Positions 9,201 to 17,123 of a stretch of 64,000 nucleotides of DNA are shown here, one piece after another. This DNA comes from Clostridium sp. JN-9 (GTDB lineage: Bacteria > Bacillota > Clostridia > Clostridiales > Clostridiaceae): the NCBI RefSeq assembly GCF_004103695.1, contig NZ_CP035280.1:1612001-1676000 (forward strand), in the 5' to 3' direction. Both the position numbers and the translations under genes were made by a program. Under the pieces are notes generated by a model. That model had not been told where the DNA came from. It searched no databases and saw nothing but the letters and a program-made list of their open reading frames with translations. The stretch's first letter is position 1. The number at the start of each line of letters is the position of its first letter.

Positions 9201-9802
9201 CATTAGGCACTGTAAATGTAGGCTCTATTGAAGAATATAAAGACATAAAAGAAAAGTATACATTTATGTCTGCTCAAAAGGAAGATTTAATACAGGCAAA
9301 GGACGAGCTTTTGTCAGTAATCCAGGATATGACAAATAAAATGAAGGTAGTTTTTAAGGAAAATTTTAATAAATTAAGGGTTAACTTTAATGAAACCTTC
9401 AGAGAGCTATTTAAGGGAGGCAGTGCTGATTTAATTTTAAGCCAGGGGGATGAATTAACAGGAGTAATTGATATTACAGTACAGCCCCCAGGTAAAAAAC
9501 TTCAGAACATTAATTTAATGTCTGGAGGAGAAAAAGGATTATCGGCTATTGCATTGCTATTTGCTATCTTAAAAATGAAGCCTACTCCATTCTGTATTTT
9601 AGATGAAATAGAAGCTGCCCTTGATGATGCTAATGTTATAAGGTATTCAGAGTTCTTAAGAAAGTTTTCTAGTAATATTCAATTTATAGTAATTACACAT
9701 AGAAAGGGTACAATGGAAGCAAGTGATGCCCTATATGGAGTAACAATGCAGGAAAAAGGAGTATCTAAGATAGTTTCAGTAGATTTAGTTCAGGCTTTGT
9801 AA
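6239..9802 (+). CDS. smc: Chromosome segregation ATPase SMC
   Basis: SMC, 1187 residues, the ATPase arm of the SMC-ScpAB condensin that compacts and separates chromosomes. Walker A is GPNGSGKSN at 31-39, followed by VRWVLGEQ and LRGGKMEDVIFAG. Two long coiled-coil arms rich in Lys/Glu/Asn flank the hinge at about 515-660 (VLGEVIEVKKELEAAIEIAL, ending near GGSLTGG). The ABC signature is LMSGGEKGLSA near residue 1095, and Walker B is FCILDEIEAALDD. The start follows AAAGGAGTG. It is co-directed with ftsY 31 bases downstream, as in many Firmicutes. Full length, no damage seen. Confidence 0.98.
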   Translation: MFLKSIEIRGFKSFADKTELNFKKGVTTIVGPNGSGKSNISDAVRWVLGEQSVKSLRGGKMEDVIFAGTQFRKPVGLCQVSLVLDNSDHELSLDYSEVTITRRLYRSGESEYYINGTQCRLKDVNQLFMDTGIGKEGYSIIGQGKIEAVLSGKPEERRSILEEAAGIVKFKWRKEEAEKKLENTDQNLVRICDIISTYEDRIEPLKIESEKAKLFLQLSENLKGREVNLIVHSIDKVQNKINLLNNELEDNRHKYNEAKKNNDSIELELQKYNDELEKFDKNAGNEKSIYFESKSKLQSLISDNNLLDERIENINKNQTRISEEIGEIDLKLGNIKKVKDTEVNNVKVIQGEQSKLNNDIVSIENNAISINEDLVSKEEKIKDLKNDQVDILSKMAQKNNDILNLSNENDSIKKRLENLKVSVESYSNSRKINLTTEAMLNEQMKNIKNNIEQYENTIKDKRKKIALLSGTLLKAENDLKLENNLFSKMEANQQMLINLEKQYEGYTRSVKVLMRHIKDNKIQIPKNSINVLGEVIEVKKELEAAIEIALGGAISDIITKDDLVAKKLIGYLKQNNIGRATFLPLNIVKGRNIDSIKFIEKIKGYVGIASNLVNYNNEFKSAVEFLLGRTIIASDMDSALNIARSINYSFKIVTLQGEVVNPGGSLTGGSISHRSSNIISRKREIEEINGRLIQSKNNIDKYSTEIIEIKSEIKELDNICLNLKDKVYQEKIETTKIEARINSIKEESRRLSQNLIVSNNEIENNKKQLDINNENSKKLSADYNLLRKTKEENEKNISDFEDELESKGKLVSEIREKLLKLKIKKAQVDENCISKVKDLERMEKEINELRNRIETLNNEKHQNTCSLEEIKKQIQCSTIKINDLSGKLKSMEENFKNYEVERIKIKEKINIAGASKEQSQLFINKLENELHKIDVAMAKNDAEKESIYNKLNEELEITYAEALKYKSDIDNLDSYKKEVQALKNKISSLGTVNVGSIEEYKDIKEKYTFMSAQKEDLIQAKDELLSVIQDMTNKMKVVFKENFNKLRVNFNETFRELFKGGSADLILSQGDELTGVIDITVQPPGKKLQNINLMSGGEKGLSAIALLFAILKMKPTPFCILDEIEAALDDANVIRYSEFLRKFSSNIQFIVITHRKGTMEASDALYGVTMQEKGVSKIVSVDLVQAL

Positions 9803-9833
9803 ATTCTATGGAATAATTATTGGAGGTAAGTGA

Positions 9834-10745
9834 ATGTTTGGAAGTTTTTTTAACAGATTAAAGGAAGGTTTATCAAAAACAAAGGATAATTTTACTGGAA
9901 AGATAAATGAAATGCTTAAACTGGCAGTTTACATTGATGATGACTTATATGAAGAACTTGAAGAAATATTAATTAGTGCTGATATAGGTGTTGAAACTAC
10001 ACTTTTTATAATTGAAAAATTAAAGGATAAGATTAAAGAAGAAAGAATTTCAGATCCTTCATTGGTTAAAAAGTGTTTGAAGGAAGTAATTATAGACATT
10101 TTAGGAGACGAAAAAGGAAGCATTTCTCCAAAAGAAATACCAGAAGTACTTTTAATTATAGGAGTTAATGGAGTTGGAAAAACAACATCCATAGGGAAAA
10201 TTGCATACAGATTAAAAGAGAATGGTTATAAAGTCCTGATGGCAGCTGCAGATACTTTCAGAGCAGCGGCAATAGATCAGCTGCAGGTCTGGAGCGAAAG
10301 AGCAGGAGTAAGTATAATTAAGCACCAGGAAGGGTCAGACCCTGCTGCAGTTGTATTTGATGCTATACAAGCGGCAAAGGCAAGAAATACTGATGTGTTA
10401 ATTTGTGATACAGCTGGAAGGCTTCATAACAAGAAGAACTTAATGGATGAGCTTGGAAAAATCAATAGGATAATAGACAGAGAGTACAGTGATGCAAAGA
10501 AAAAAACATTTCTTGTACTAGATGCAACTACTGGACAAAACGCAGTTCTTCAGGCCAAACAATTCATGGAGGTTTGTCCATTGGATGGCTTGATTTTAAC
10601 TAAGCTGGATGGAACTGCAAAAGGAGGCATTGTAATTTCTATTAAGCATCAGCTGAATATTCCTGTAACAATGATTGGAGTGGGTGAAGGCATTGAGGAT
10701 CTGCAGGAATTTAATCCTGAGGAATTTGTAGAAGCATTATTTTAA
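9834..10745 (+). CDS. ftsY: Signal recognition particle receptor FtsY
   Basis: FtsY, 303 residues, the SRP receptor GTPase that hands nascent membrane proteins to the Sec channel. It has the short Gram-positive type N-terminus without the long acidic A domain of E. coli. The NG domain shows GVNGVGKTTSIGK (P-loop), DTFRAAAIDQL, DTAGRLHNKKNL, TKLDGTAKGG and the closing GVGEGIEDLQEF. GGAGGT precedes the ATG. It follows smc and precedes ylxM-ffh, so the receptor and the SRP protein it pairs with are neighbours, though separated by a terminator and new promoter. Confidence 0.97.
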   Translation: MFGSFFNRLKEGLSKTKDNFTGKINEMLKLAVYIDDDLYEELEEILISADIGVETTLFIIEKLKDKIKEERISDPSLVKKCLKEVIIDILGDEKGSISPKEIPEVLLIIGVNGVGKTTSIGKIAYRLKENGYKVLMAAADTFRAAAIDQLQVWSERAGVSIIKHQEGSDPAAVVFDAIQAAKARNTDVLICDTAGRLHNKKNLMDELGKINRIIDREYSDAKKKTFLVLDATTGQNAVLQAKQFMEVCPLDGLILTKLDGTAKGGIVISIKHQLNIPVTMIGVGEGIEDLQEFNPEEFVEALF

Positions 10746-10772
10746 ATGAATTTATTTGAATATGAATTATTT

Positions 10773-10815
10773 AAGAGGTGTTAAGTAAAAGTACTTGACA
10801 CCCCTTTATTTCTTT
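10773..10815 (+). terminator. Terminator after ftsY
   Basis: Arms 10773-10787 and 10792-10106+ (up to 10806) make 15 positions with one A-C mismatch and one G-U pair, loop AAAG, tail TATTTCTTT. The 3' arm contains the TTGACA -35 box of the next promoter. Confidence 0.7.
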
Positions 10816-10823
10816 GGTATTAT
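10795..10823 (+). promoter_or_regulatory. Promoter for ylxM-ffh
   Basis: Consensus TTGACA (10795-10800), 17-bp spacer, TATTAT (10818-10823). Overlaps the ftsY terminator stem. Confidence 0.8.
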
Positions 10824-10885
10824 AAATCATGTTAAAAGAATACTAAATAAAAAGGAGAACTCAACTGTAAATAGTTGATTATAAT

Positions 10886-11230
10886 ATGGAAGAAAGAATT
10901 TTGTTATCCTTATTATTAGATATATATGGAATTTTACTTACAGATAAACAAAATGACATTATGGATCTGTATTATAATGATGATTTATCCCTGCAGGAAA
11001 TATCAGAGTTAACTAATACTTCCAGGCAGGCTGTGTATGATATAATAAAAAGATGTAATAAATCATTATTAAACTATGAAGATAAATTAAAACTATATGA
11101 AAAAAACAAAATCTTTAATGATAAAAAGCAAAAAATATTATGTAAAATTCAAGATATAATCAGAGTAGAAAAAAATGAAAAAAGTGAGGAAACTCTGATT
11201 TTATTAAAAAATGAATTAGATAACTTATAG
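10886..11230 (+). CDS. ylxM: YlxM, SRP-associated helix-turn-helix protein
   Basis: YlxM, 114 residues, a Firmicute protein with a sigma-70 region-4-like helix-turn-helix (LQEISELTNTSRQAVYDIIKR at about 33-52) that in streptococci binds SRP and modulates its GTPase activity. The N-terminus MEERILLSLLLDIYGILLTDKQ is typical. It begins at ATG 10886; the upstream AAGGAGAA at 10850-10857 is distant, so the ribosome site is weak or the start is uncertain. It ends 10 bases before ffh, supporting a shared role in protein targeting. Confidence 0.9.
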   Translation: MEERILLSLLLDIYGILLTDKQNDIMDLYYNDDLSLQEISELTNTSRQAVYDIIKRCNKSLLNYEDKLKLYEKNKIFNDKKQKILCKIQDIIRVEKNEKSEETLILLKNELDNL

Positions 11231-11240
11231 GAGGTTTATC

Positions 11241-12596
11241 ATGGCTTTTGAGGGATTGGCTTCTAAACTTCAGGAAACATTGAAAAAGCTTAGGGGCAAG
11301 GGAAAACTAACAGAAAAAGATATAAAAGAAGCTATGAGAGAAGTTAAGCTGGCATTGCTTGAGGCAGACGTTAATTATAAAATAGTTAAGGATTTTATAA
11401 AAAATGTGGGTGAGAAATGTACTGGTAGTGATGTCTTAGAAAGTTTAACTCCAGGCCAGCAGGTTATTAAAATAGTAGATGAAGAACTTGTCAAGCTTAT
11501 GGGAAGCACAGAAAGCCAATTGAATATTGTCCCTGGATTAACAGTTATTATGCTTGTAGGACTTCAGGGAGCAGGAAAAACCACAATGGCTGGCAAACTT
11601 GCACTTCATCTAAGAAAGAAAAATAAAAAGGCACTGCTGGTTGCCTGCGATGTATACAGGCCAGCTGCAATTAAACAGCTGCAGGTAGTGGGAAAGCAGA
11701 TTGATGTGCCGGTTTTCACTATGGGAGACAAGGTAAATCCTGTAGATATATCAAAAGCTGGCATTGAATATGCTAAAAGTAATAATTTAAATACTGTGAT
11801 AATAGATACTGCTGGAAGGTTACACATTGATGAAGAATTAATGGATGAACTATTAAATATTAAAAATAGTGTAAAACCTAATGAAGTTCTCCTTGTTGTA
11901 GATGCCATGACAGGTCAGGATGCAGTTAACGTAGCAGGCAGCTTTAATGATAAGCTTGATATTACAGGAGTTATATTAACTAAACTTGATGGTGATACCA
12001 GGGGTGGTGCTGCATTATCAATTAAGGCCATGAGTGGGAAACCCATTAAATTTGTTGGCATGGGAGAAAAAATGAGTGACCTGGAAGTATTTTACCCAGA
12101 CAGAATGGCTTCAAGAATTTTAGGTATGGGTGATGTACTTACATTAATAGAGAAGGCTCAGCAGGCAATAGATGAGAAACAGGCAAAAGAAATGAGCAGC
12201 AGACTGATGAGCCAGGAATTTAATTTAGAGGACTTTATATCATATATAAATCAAATGAAAAAGATGGGACCGCTAAATAAACTAGTTGAAATGATTCCTG
12301 GATTCAATAGTAAAGAACTTAAAGGTATGGACTTAAGTAAAAGTGAAAAAGAGTTCTCCAAAATAGAGGCAATTATTAATTCAATGACAGTAAAGGAAAG
12401 AAGAAATCCTTCATTAGTAAGCAGTTCCCCTTCAAGAAAAAAAAGAATATCCGCTGGATCCGGAACTACAATACAACAGGTGAATAAAATGCTTAAAGAC
12501 TTTGAAGCTATGAAGAAAATGATGAAACAAATGAAGGGTATGCAGAAAGGATTTACAAAGAAATCAGCATTATTTGGAAAATTTCCATTTAAATAG
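11241..12596 (+). CDS. ffh: Signal recognition particle protein Ffh
   Basis: Ffh/SRP54, 451 residues, binds signal sequences and 4.5S/scRNA and delivers ribosomes to FtsY. The G domain shows GLQGAGKTTMAGKL near 107-120, DVYRPAAIKQL, DTAGRLHIDEEL, TKLDGDTRGGAAL and GMGEKMSDLEVF. The methionine-rich M domain occupies about 300-435, with the RNA-binding SPSRKKRISAGSGT block, and the tail is basic. AGGAGGT lies before the ATG. The gene follows ylxM closely and is followed by rpsP, the conserved ffh-rpsP-khpA-rimM-trmD order. Confidence 0.98.
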   Translation: MAFEGLASKLQETLKKLRGKGKLTEKDIKEAMREVKLALLEADVNYKIVKDFIKNVGEKCTGSDVLESLTPGQQVIKIVDEELVKLMGSTESQLNIVPGLTVIMLVGLQGAGKTTMAGKLALHLRKKNKKALLVACDVYRPAAIKQLQVVGKQIDVPVFTMGDKVNPVDISKAGIEYAKSNNLNTVIIDTAGRLHIDEELMDELLNIKNSVKPNEVLLVVDAMTGQDAVNVAGSFNDKLDITGVILTKLDGDTRGGAALSIKAMSGKPIKFVGMGEKMSDLEVFYPDRMASRILGMGDVLTLIEKAQQAIDEKQAKEMSSRLMSQEFNLEDFISYINQMKKMGPLNKLVEMIPGFNSKELKGMDLSKSEKEFSKIEAIINSMTVKERRNPSLVSSSPSRKKRISAGSGTTIQQVNKMLKDFEAMKKMMKQMKGMQKGFTKKSALFGKFPFK

Positions 12597-12663
12597 AAAC
12601 AAATATAAATAAATAAGCTTTAGTGCATATATTGTTTATATTCCGTAAAGGAGGTGAAATAAC

Positions 12664-12921
12664 ATGGCAGTAAAAATCAGATTAAGAAGAATGGGCGCTA
12701 AAAAAGCTCCTTTTTACAGAGTAGTTGTAGCAGATTCCAGATCACCAAGAGATGGAAGATTTATCGAAGAGATAGGCTACTATAACCCAACTACAAAACC
12801 AGCTGTTATTAAAATAGATGGTGAAAAAGCTACTGAATGGGTAAAAAATGGTGCACAGCCAACTGATATAGTTAAAAAGCTTTTTGCTAGGGCTGGAGTT
12901 AGCGAAAATAGCGGCAAGTAG
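12664..12921 (+). CDS. rpsP: 30S ribosomal protein S16
   Basis: Ribosomal protein S16, 85 residues, needed for 30S assembly near the 5' domain of 16S rRNA. The hallmark start [20 protein letters not shown] and the [20 protein letters not shown] block are intact. It is preceded by AAAGGAGGTGAAATAAC, a very strong ribosome site matching the anti-Shine-Dalgarno sequence over 9 bases. It starts the rpsP-khpA ribosome unit, which ends in a terminator after khpA. Confidence 0.98.
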   Translation: MAVKIRLRRMGAKKAPFYRVVVADSRSPRDGRFIEEIGYYNPTTKPAVIKIDGEKATEWVKNGAQPTDIVKKLFARAGVSENSGK

Positions 12922-12941
12922 TAATTACTGGGGGTGTAAAT

Positions 12942-13169
12942 ATGAAAGAATTAGTTGAAATTATAGCTAAATCATTAGTTGACAACCCAGATATGGTTCA
13001 AGTTAATGAGGTTGCTGGAGAGCAATCCATTATTCTTGAATTAAAAGTCGCACCAGAAGATATGGGAAAAGTTATAGGAAAGCAGGGAAGAATAGCTAAG
13101 GCTATACGAACTGTGGTAAGGGCAGCAGCAATTAAAGAAAATAAAAGGGTTGTTGTTGAGATTATTTAA
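12942..13169 (+). CDS. khpA: RNA-binding KH protein KhpA
   Basis: KhpA (YlqC family), 75 residues, a single KH domain RNA-binding protein that pairs with KhpB/Jag to affect cell size and RNA regulation in Firmicutes. The GxxG loop is seen in [15 protein letters not shown] at about 47-61. It lies 20 bases after rpsP and is followed by a terminator, so rimM-trmD is probably read from read-through or its own promoter. Confidence 0.93.
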   Translation: MKELVEIIAKSLVDNPDMVQVNEVAGEQSIILELKVAPEDMGKVIGKQGRIAKAIRTVVRAAAIKENKRVVVEII

Positions 13170-13170
13170 A

Positions 13171-13195
13171 GAGTTAGGTGCGCCTAACTCTTTTT
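13171..13195 (+). terminator. Terminator after khpA
   Basis: GAGTTAGG (13171-13178), loop TGCG, CCTAACTC (13183-13190), then TTTTTGC. A textbook intrinsic terminator starting 2 bases after the stop codon. Confidence 0.88.
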
Positions 13196-13253
13196 GCTAA
13201 TATATTTTTGATGATAAGATTACAAATTGTTCAATATAATAAGGAGATATACT

Positions 13254-13742
13254 ATGGAACAGTTCATAACAATTGGTGAAATAATAAATTCTCATGGTGT
13301 ACATGGAGAGTTAAAAATATTGCCATTGACAGATGACTTAAAAAGATTTAGAAAATTAAAAAAAGTATATATTGATAATAATGAAAAGATGGTATCATGG
13401 TGTAAACTTCAATCAGATAAAGTAATATTAAAAATTGAAGGCATAGATACTATAAATGATGCAATAAAATATAAGACTAAGCTTTTAAAAGTTCAAAGAA
13501 AAGATGCAGTTAAACTTTCAGAGGGAAGATATTATGAAGCAGATATAATTGATTGCAATGTAGAAGATGAAAATGGGGTATACCTTGGAAAGATAAATGA
13601 GATAATACATACAGGAAGTAATGATGTATATTGGATTAAAGGAGAAAAGGAACTTCTAATTCCAGCTCTTAGAAGCGTAGTGATAAAAATGGATGTAGAA
13701 AATAGTAAGATTATAATAAAGCCGGTAGATCAATGGCAGTAA
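13254..13742 (+). CDS. rimM: Ribosome maturation factor RimM
   Basis: RimM, 162 residues, helps mature the 30S head by binding S19. The N-terminal RimM barrel ([19 protein letters not shown]) and the C-terminal PRC barrel ([33 protein letters not shown]) are present. The ATG at 13254 is chosen over an upstream start at 13227 because AAGGAGAT at 13241-13248 is well placed. Its end overlaps trmD by 10 bases, so the two are translationally coupled, the usual arrangement. Confidence 0.96.
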   Translation: MEQFITIGEIINSHGVHGELKILPLTDDLKRFRKLKKVYIDNNEKMVSWCKLQSDKVILKIEGIDTINDAIKYKTKLLKVQRKDAVKLSEGRYYEADIIDCNVEDENGVYLGKINEIIHTGSNDVYWIKGEKELLIPALRSVVIKMDVENSKIIIKPVDQWQ

Positions 13743-14479
13743 AATTTCACATATTAACATTATTTCCTGGTATGTTTAATATTTTTAATGAAAGTATTAT
13801 TGGAAGGGCAGTTGCTAATGGTATTCTGGAAATAAATACAGTAAATATTCGAGACTATACAAAAGATAAGCACAAAAAAGTTGATGATTATCCATATGGT
13901 GGAGGGGCAGGAATGGTAATGGCTGCACAGCCCATTGTAGATAGTATTAGGGCAGTAAAAAGCAATAGCTGCGGCAAAGTAATATATTTGGGACCTAGGG
14001 GAAGAACATTTAATGAGGAAGTTGCAAAGGAACTTGCAAAAGAGAAAGAATTAATATTTCTTTGTGGACATTATGAAGGAATTGACGAAAGGGTTTACAA
14101 ATATATTGATGATGAAATATCATTAGGTGATTTTGTCTTAACAGGGGGGGAAATGGCATGCATCCCCATTATCGACAGCATAAGCAGGCTGGTACCAGGA
14201 GTGCTTTCATCCTCTGAAAGTTATATTGAGGAATCATTTTATAATAATGTTTTGGAATATCCACAATATACAAGACCGCCAGTTTTTGAAGGATATGCAG
14301 TCCCAGAGGTACTTCTCAGTGGTCATCATGAGAAAATAAGAAAGTGGAGAAGAGCAATATCACTTAGAATAACAAAATCAAAAAGGCCAGATTTATTTTC
14401 AAAATTAGAGCTTTCATCTGAAGATTACAGATTATTAAAGGAATTTTTACAATCCGAAGATAATTCTTCAGAAGTTTAG
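13733..14479 (+). CDS. trmD: tRNA (guanine-N1)-methyltransferase TrmD
   Basis: TrmD, 248 residues, methylates G37 of tRNAs to prevent frameshifting. It belongs to the SPOUT class with a trefoil knot. Motifs: [10 protein letters not shown] at the start, [11 protein letters not shown] near 54-64, [22 protein letters not shown], and [13 protein letters not shown]. It normally is co-transcribed with rplS; here an insertion sequence separates the two. A small hairpin CCTAAAA-AAG-TTTTAGG lies at 14482-14498 right after the stop. Confidence 0.97.
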   Translation: MAVKFHILTLFPGMFNIFNESIIGRAVANGILEINTVNIRDYTKDKHKKVDDYPYGGGAGMVMAAQPIVDSIRAVKSNSCGKVIYLGPRGRTFNEEVAKELAKEKELIFLCGHYEGIDERVYKYIDDEISLGDFVLTGGEMACIPIIDSISRLVPGVLSSSESYIEESFYNNVLEYPQYTRPPVFEGYAVPEVLLSGHHEKIRKWRRAISLRITKSKRPDLFSKLELSSEDYRLLKEFLQSEDNSSEV

Positions 14480-14597
14480 CACCTAAAAAAGTTTTAGGGC
14501 GCAGCCCGCTGATTTATATTGATTTGCTAGTATTTAATAAAAACATTGTAAAATCCGATTTCTACTGGAAATTATAAAAAAAATTTGCATAATAAAA

Positions 14598-14642
14598 GCA
14601 TCCTTTTTATAATAGTTTTGCACAACACAATAGAAAGGATGC
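14598..14642 (+). promoter_or_regulatory. Hairpin hiding the transposase ribosome site
   Basis: Arms 14598-14610 and 14630-14642 form 13 pairs (one G-U). The 3' arm contains GAAAGGATG, the only plausible Shine-Dalgarno for the ATG at 14649. If transcribed from outside, the site would be closed, a known way insertion sequences limit transposase. Confidence 0.6.
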
Positions 14643-14648
14643 CTTAAG

Positions 14649-15902
14649 ATGAATAAAAGTTATTTAAAACAAATGCTCACCTATATTAATAAAGTATACG
14701 ATATAGGTGAAAAAATCAATACCTTAGAGGATAAAAAGATAAAATCTCTAGTAAAAATTTCAACAATCACCTTTGTAGTTTTGTTTGGATTTATGCTTCA
14801 AATAAGAAGTTTCAACAGGTTAGAGCATTGGCTTAAAAAAGGTAAATTTAAAAAAGTATTACCTAAAAACACTAAAATGATTCACATTGATGCCGTTAGG
14901 CGCTGCTTAAGTGATTTTGATTTGAATGGTTTGAAAAATATTTATGATAGTATAATTAGAACTACGATAAAAAATAAGATATTTAGAAATGGTACCATAG
15001 ATGGCTTAAAGGTAGTTGCTGTAGATGGTGTAGAATTATTTGAAAGTGCTAAAAAATTTTGTGACAAATGTCTTTCACGAAAGAATAAGGATGGCACTAC
15101 TCGTCATTTCCACAGATCTGTAGTTTGTACTACCGTAGGTTCGGATCCCCATGTTATTTTAGGACAAGAAATGCTTGAACCTAAGAAAGATAGTTCGAAT
15201 AAAGATGAAGGTGAAATCACCGGAGGTATAAGATTAATAAAAAAATTATATCGTAAATATCACCATTTTGCCGATATTATAGTAGCTGATGCTTTATATT
15301 GTAAATCTACTTGGATAAAAGAAGTCCTTTCAATAGGAATGAATGCAGTAGTAAGAGTTAAAGATGAGCGTCTTCTCATTGTAAAGGATGCATTAGCTCT
15401 ATTTAAGCGCCGTGAGGCTGATAAGAAATGGATTGTAAAGCAGGGAAGTAAAGACTATACCAAAATTAAAGCTTGGGATGAAGATAATTTTGAAATATCA
15501 GATCCGACTATCAAAGTTAGATTTATAAGGTTTATAGAAGAAATTCATACTGGAGATAAGGTAGAAATTAAAGAAGGCTGGATTATAACAACAGACAAAT
15601 TTGCCTCAGTAGAAACCTTGTGGAAGATAATGCACAAGAGGTGGGATATAGAAAATAATGCCTTTCATCAGCTTAAAACAGAATGGCATTTAGATCATTG
15701 CTTTCTTCATAGCCCTACGGGCGTAGAGACAGTACTGATGTTTATAATTATAGCGTTTAATCTGATGCAGTTATATTTTTTTAGATGTATCAGAGGTTTT
15801 AGAAAGAAACGGATGCTTCAAATAGATATTATTGAAGATATAAAAGATGAAAGATTTACTATAGATGACAACTGGAATAATCCAATATTTAAAAAGACTT
15901 AA
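14649..15902 (+). CDS. DDE transposase, IS4 superfamily
   Basis: A 417-residue transposase of the IS4-like DDE superfamily; the exact family is not recognised with certainty. Likely catalytic acids: Asp near 125 in VVAVDGVELF, Asp near 215 in DIIVADALYC, and Glu in the C-terminal RWDIENNAFHQLK block, an IS4 YREK-like motif with one extra residue before the lysine. The tail is hydrophobic (MFIIIAFNLMQLYFF). The frame is uninterrupted, so the element may be active. Its ribosome site lies in a hairpin. Codon use is similar to its neighbours. Confidence 0.85.
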   Translation: MNKSYLKQMLTYINKVYDIGEKINTLEDKKIKSLVKISTITFVVLFGFMLQIRSFNRLEHWLKKGKFKKVLPKNTKMIHIDAVRRCLSDFDLNGLKNIYDSIIRTTIKNKIFRNGTIDGLKVVAVDGVELFESAKKFCDKCLSRKNKDGTTRHFHRSVVCTTVGSDPHVILGQEMLEPKKDSSNKDEGEITGGIRLIKKLYRKYHHFADIIVADALYCKSTWIKEVLSIGMNAVVRVKDERLLIVKDALALFKRREADKKWIVKQGSKDYTKIKAWDEDNFEISDPTIKVRFIRFIEEIHTGDKVEIKEGWIITTDKFASVETLWKIMHKRWDIENNAFHQLKTEWHLDHCFLHSPTGVETVLMFIIIAFNLMQLYFFRCIRGFRKKRMLQIDIIEDIKDERFTIDDNWNNPIFKKT

Positions 15903-16022
15903 TATAAAAATAAAATTGGAAATCGATTATTAAAATTTCTTAGGGTAAGGGTAATTATAACTATTTTTTCGACATATCGGTCTGTTGATTTACCAGCCAT
16001 GTAAGAAAGTACAATAAAATAC

Positions 16023-16055
16023 AATTCCAGTAAAAGTAAATCTTTTACTGGAATT
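16023..16055. repeat. Perfect 14-bp inverted repeat downstream of the IS4 transposase
   Basis: AATTCCAGTAAAAG (16023-16036) and its exact complement (16042-16055) around TAAAT. It could be the element's terminator or part of its right end. No long T-run follows. Confidence 0.7.
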
Positions 16056-16089
16056 TAGATGCGAAATCTCTGATAATTCTTAATTGTTA

Positions 16090-16118
16090 TTGCAAAATTT
16101 AAGGGCTTATGATAAAAT
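16090..16118 (+). promoter_or_regulatory. Promoter for rplS
   Basis: TTGCAA (16090-16095), 17-bp spacer, TAAAAT (16113-16118) with an upstream TG (TGA-TAAAAT). It lies downstream of the insertion and would keep rplS expressed. Confidence 0.65.
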
Positions 16119-16124
16119 AAGCTT

Positions 16125-16190
16125 TGTGCTAGTACGGGCGGTCCTCTGCTTGCAATCATGCTGAGCAAGAACGTCAATTAACTTAAGGAG
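16125..16190 (+). promoter_or_regulatory. Candidate L19 leader
   Basis: The segment between the predicted start of transcription and the ribosome site is unusually G+C-rich and structured: GTACGGGCGGTCCTCTGC, then CTTGC (16149-16153) pairing with GCAAG (16165-16169), then AACGTC. Position and pattern recall the ribosomal protein L19 leader family of Firmicutes; assignment from memory, needs a covariance search. Confidence 0.45.
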
Positions 16191-16201
16191 GGAATGCACA
16201 T

Positions 16202-16546
16202 ATGTTAGATGTAATAAAGGCTATTGAAGCCGAGCAGATCAGAAATGATTTACCTGATTTCAACGTAGGAGATACTGTTAAAGTTCACGTAAAAATTAAA
16301 GAAGGAAACAGAGAAAGAATTCAGATTTTTGAAGGAACAGTTCTTAAGAGACAAAACGGGGGATTAAGAGAATCCTTTACTGTAAGAAGAGTTGCTTATG
16401 GAGTTGGTGTTGAAAGAACATTTCCAGTAAATGCTCCTATTATTGATAAAATTGAGGTAGTAAGAAAAGGTAAAGTAAGAAGAGCTAAACTATTCTACTT
16501 AAGAGATAGAGTTGGTAAGGCAGCTAAAGTTAAAGAGAGAAAATAA
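16202..16546 (+). CDS. rplS: 50S ribosomal protein L19
   Basis: Ribosomal protein L19, 114 residues, located at the 30S-50S interface. The sequence from [20 protein letters not shown] through [28 protein letters not shown] and [19 protein letters not shown] is complete. AAGGAGGGAA precedes the ATG. It has its own promoter and a structured leader after the insertion sequence, and is followed by a small terminator before lepB. Confidence 0.98.
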   Translation: MLDVIKAIEAEQIRNDLPDFNVGDTVKVHVKIKEGNRERIQIFEGTVLKRQNGGLRESFTVRRVAYGVGVERTFPVNAPIIDKIEVVRKGKVRRAKLFYLRDRVGKAAKVKERK

Positions 16547-16551
16547 AAATT

Positions 16552-16575
16552 GGGGCTAGTATAGTCCCTTTTTTA
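16552..16575 (+). terminator. Terminator or attenuator after rplS
   Basis: GGGGCTA (16552-16558) pairs with TAGTCCC (16562-16568, one G-U), followed by TTTTTTATAT. It would reduce read-through from the abundant rplS transcript into lepB. Confidence 0.75.
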
Positions 16576-16595
16576 TATATAGGGTGGTGATATAA

Positions 16596-17108
16596 TTGCT
16601 AAAAGAATTAATTGAGCTTGCGAAATCTATTGTAATTGCTTTAATTGCAGCATTTTTGATAATAACCTTTGTATTTGAAACTGTTAGTGTGGATGGTCAT
16701 TCCATGGATCCAACACTTAGTGATAGAGATAGGTTAATTGTTGAAAAGGTGACATATTATTTCAGACAGCCGAAGCCAGGTGATATAGTTGTAATAAAAT
16801 ATCCTGCCAACCCTAGGGAAAAATTTATCAAAAGAGTAGTGGCAGTTGGCGGAGATAAAGTAAGAATTTCAGACAATAAGCTATATATAAATGATAAGCC
16901 GCAAAATGAATCATATATTTTAGAAAATAAGATGAGGGACTTTAACGAAGTCACAGTTCCTGATAAAACAATATTCGTATTGGGAGACAATAGAAATAAC
17001 AGCAGGGACAGTAGATTTGAAGATGTTGGATTTGTGGATTTAAAGCTTGTTGTAGGTAAAGCTGACTTTAGAATCTATCCATTTAAAACAGCAGGAAAAC
17101 TTAAATAA
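16596..17108 (+). CDS. lepB: Signal peptidase I
   Basis: Type I signal peptidase, 170 residues, removes signal peptides from secreted proteins on the outer side of the membrane. One N-terminal transmembrane helix (about 10-30) anchors it. The catalytic serine is Ser36 in GHSMDPTL and the general-base lysine is Lys79 in KFIKRVVAVGGD; the closing LGDNRNNSRDSR motif is also present. The start is TTG at 16596, supported by AGGGTGGTGAT at 16581-16591; no in-frame ATG exists before the helix. Near rbgA and rplS, the usual order. Confidence 0.96.
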   Translation: MLKELIELAKSIVIALIAAFLIITFVFETVSVDGHSMDPTLSDRDRLIVEKVTYYFRQPKPGDIVVIKYPANPREKFIKRVVAVGGDKVRISDNKLYINDKPQNESYILENKMRDFNEVTVPDKTIFVLGDNRNNSRDSRFEDVGFVDLKLVVGKADFRIYPFKTAGKLK

Positions 17109-17123
17109 GAAGGTGTTGATACA

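Larger units (their letters stand above)
14550..16056 (+). mobile_element. IS4-type insertion sequence between trmD and rplS
   Basis: An insertion of roughly 1.5 kb carrying one intact transposase. Exact ends and target duplication were not resolved by eye; similar TACTGGAAATT (14563-14573) and TACTGGAATTT (16046-16056) strings at the two sides suggest the limits given. It splits the trmD-rplS pair but leaves a promoter and leader directly before rplS. Confidence 0.65.

Noticed and set aside
14480-16110. Clear terminal inverted repeats of the IS4-type element
   Set aside because: GATTTC and TACTGGAA strings recur near both sides, but no convincing matching ends or target duplication could be aligned by eye.
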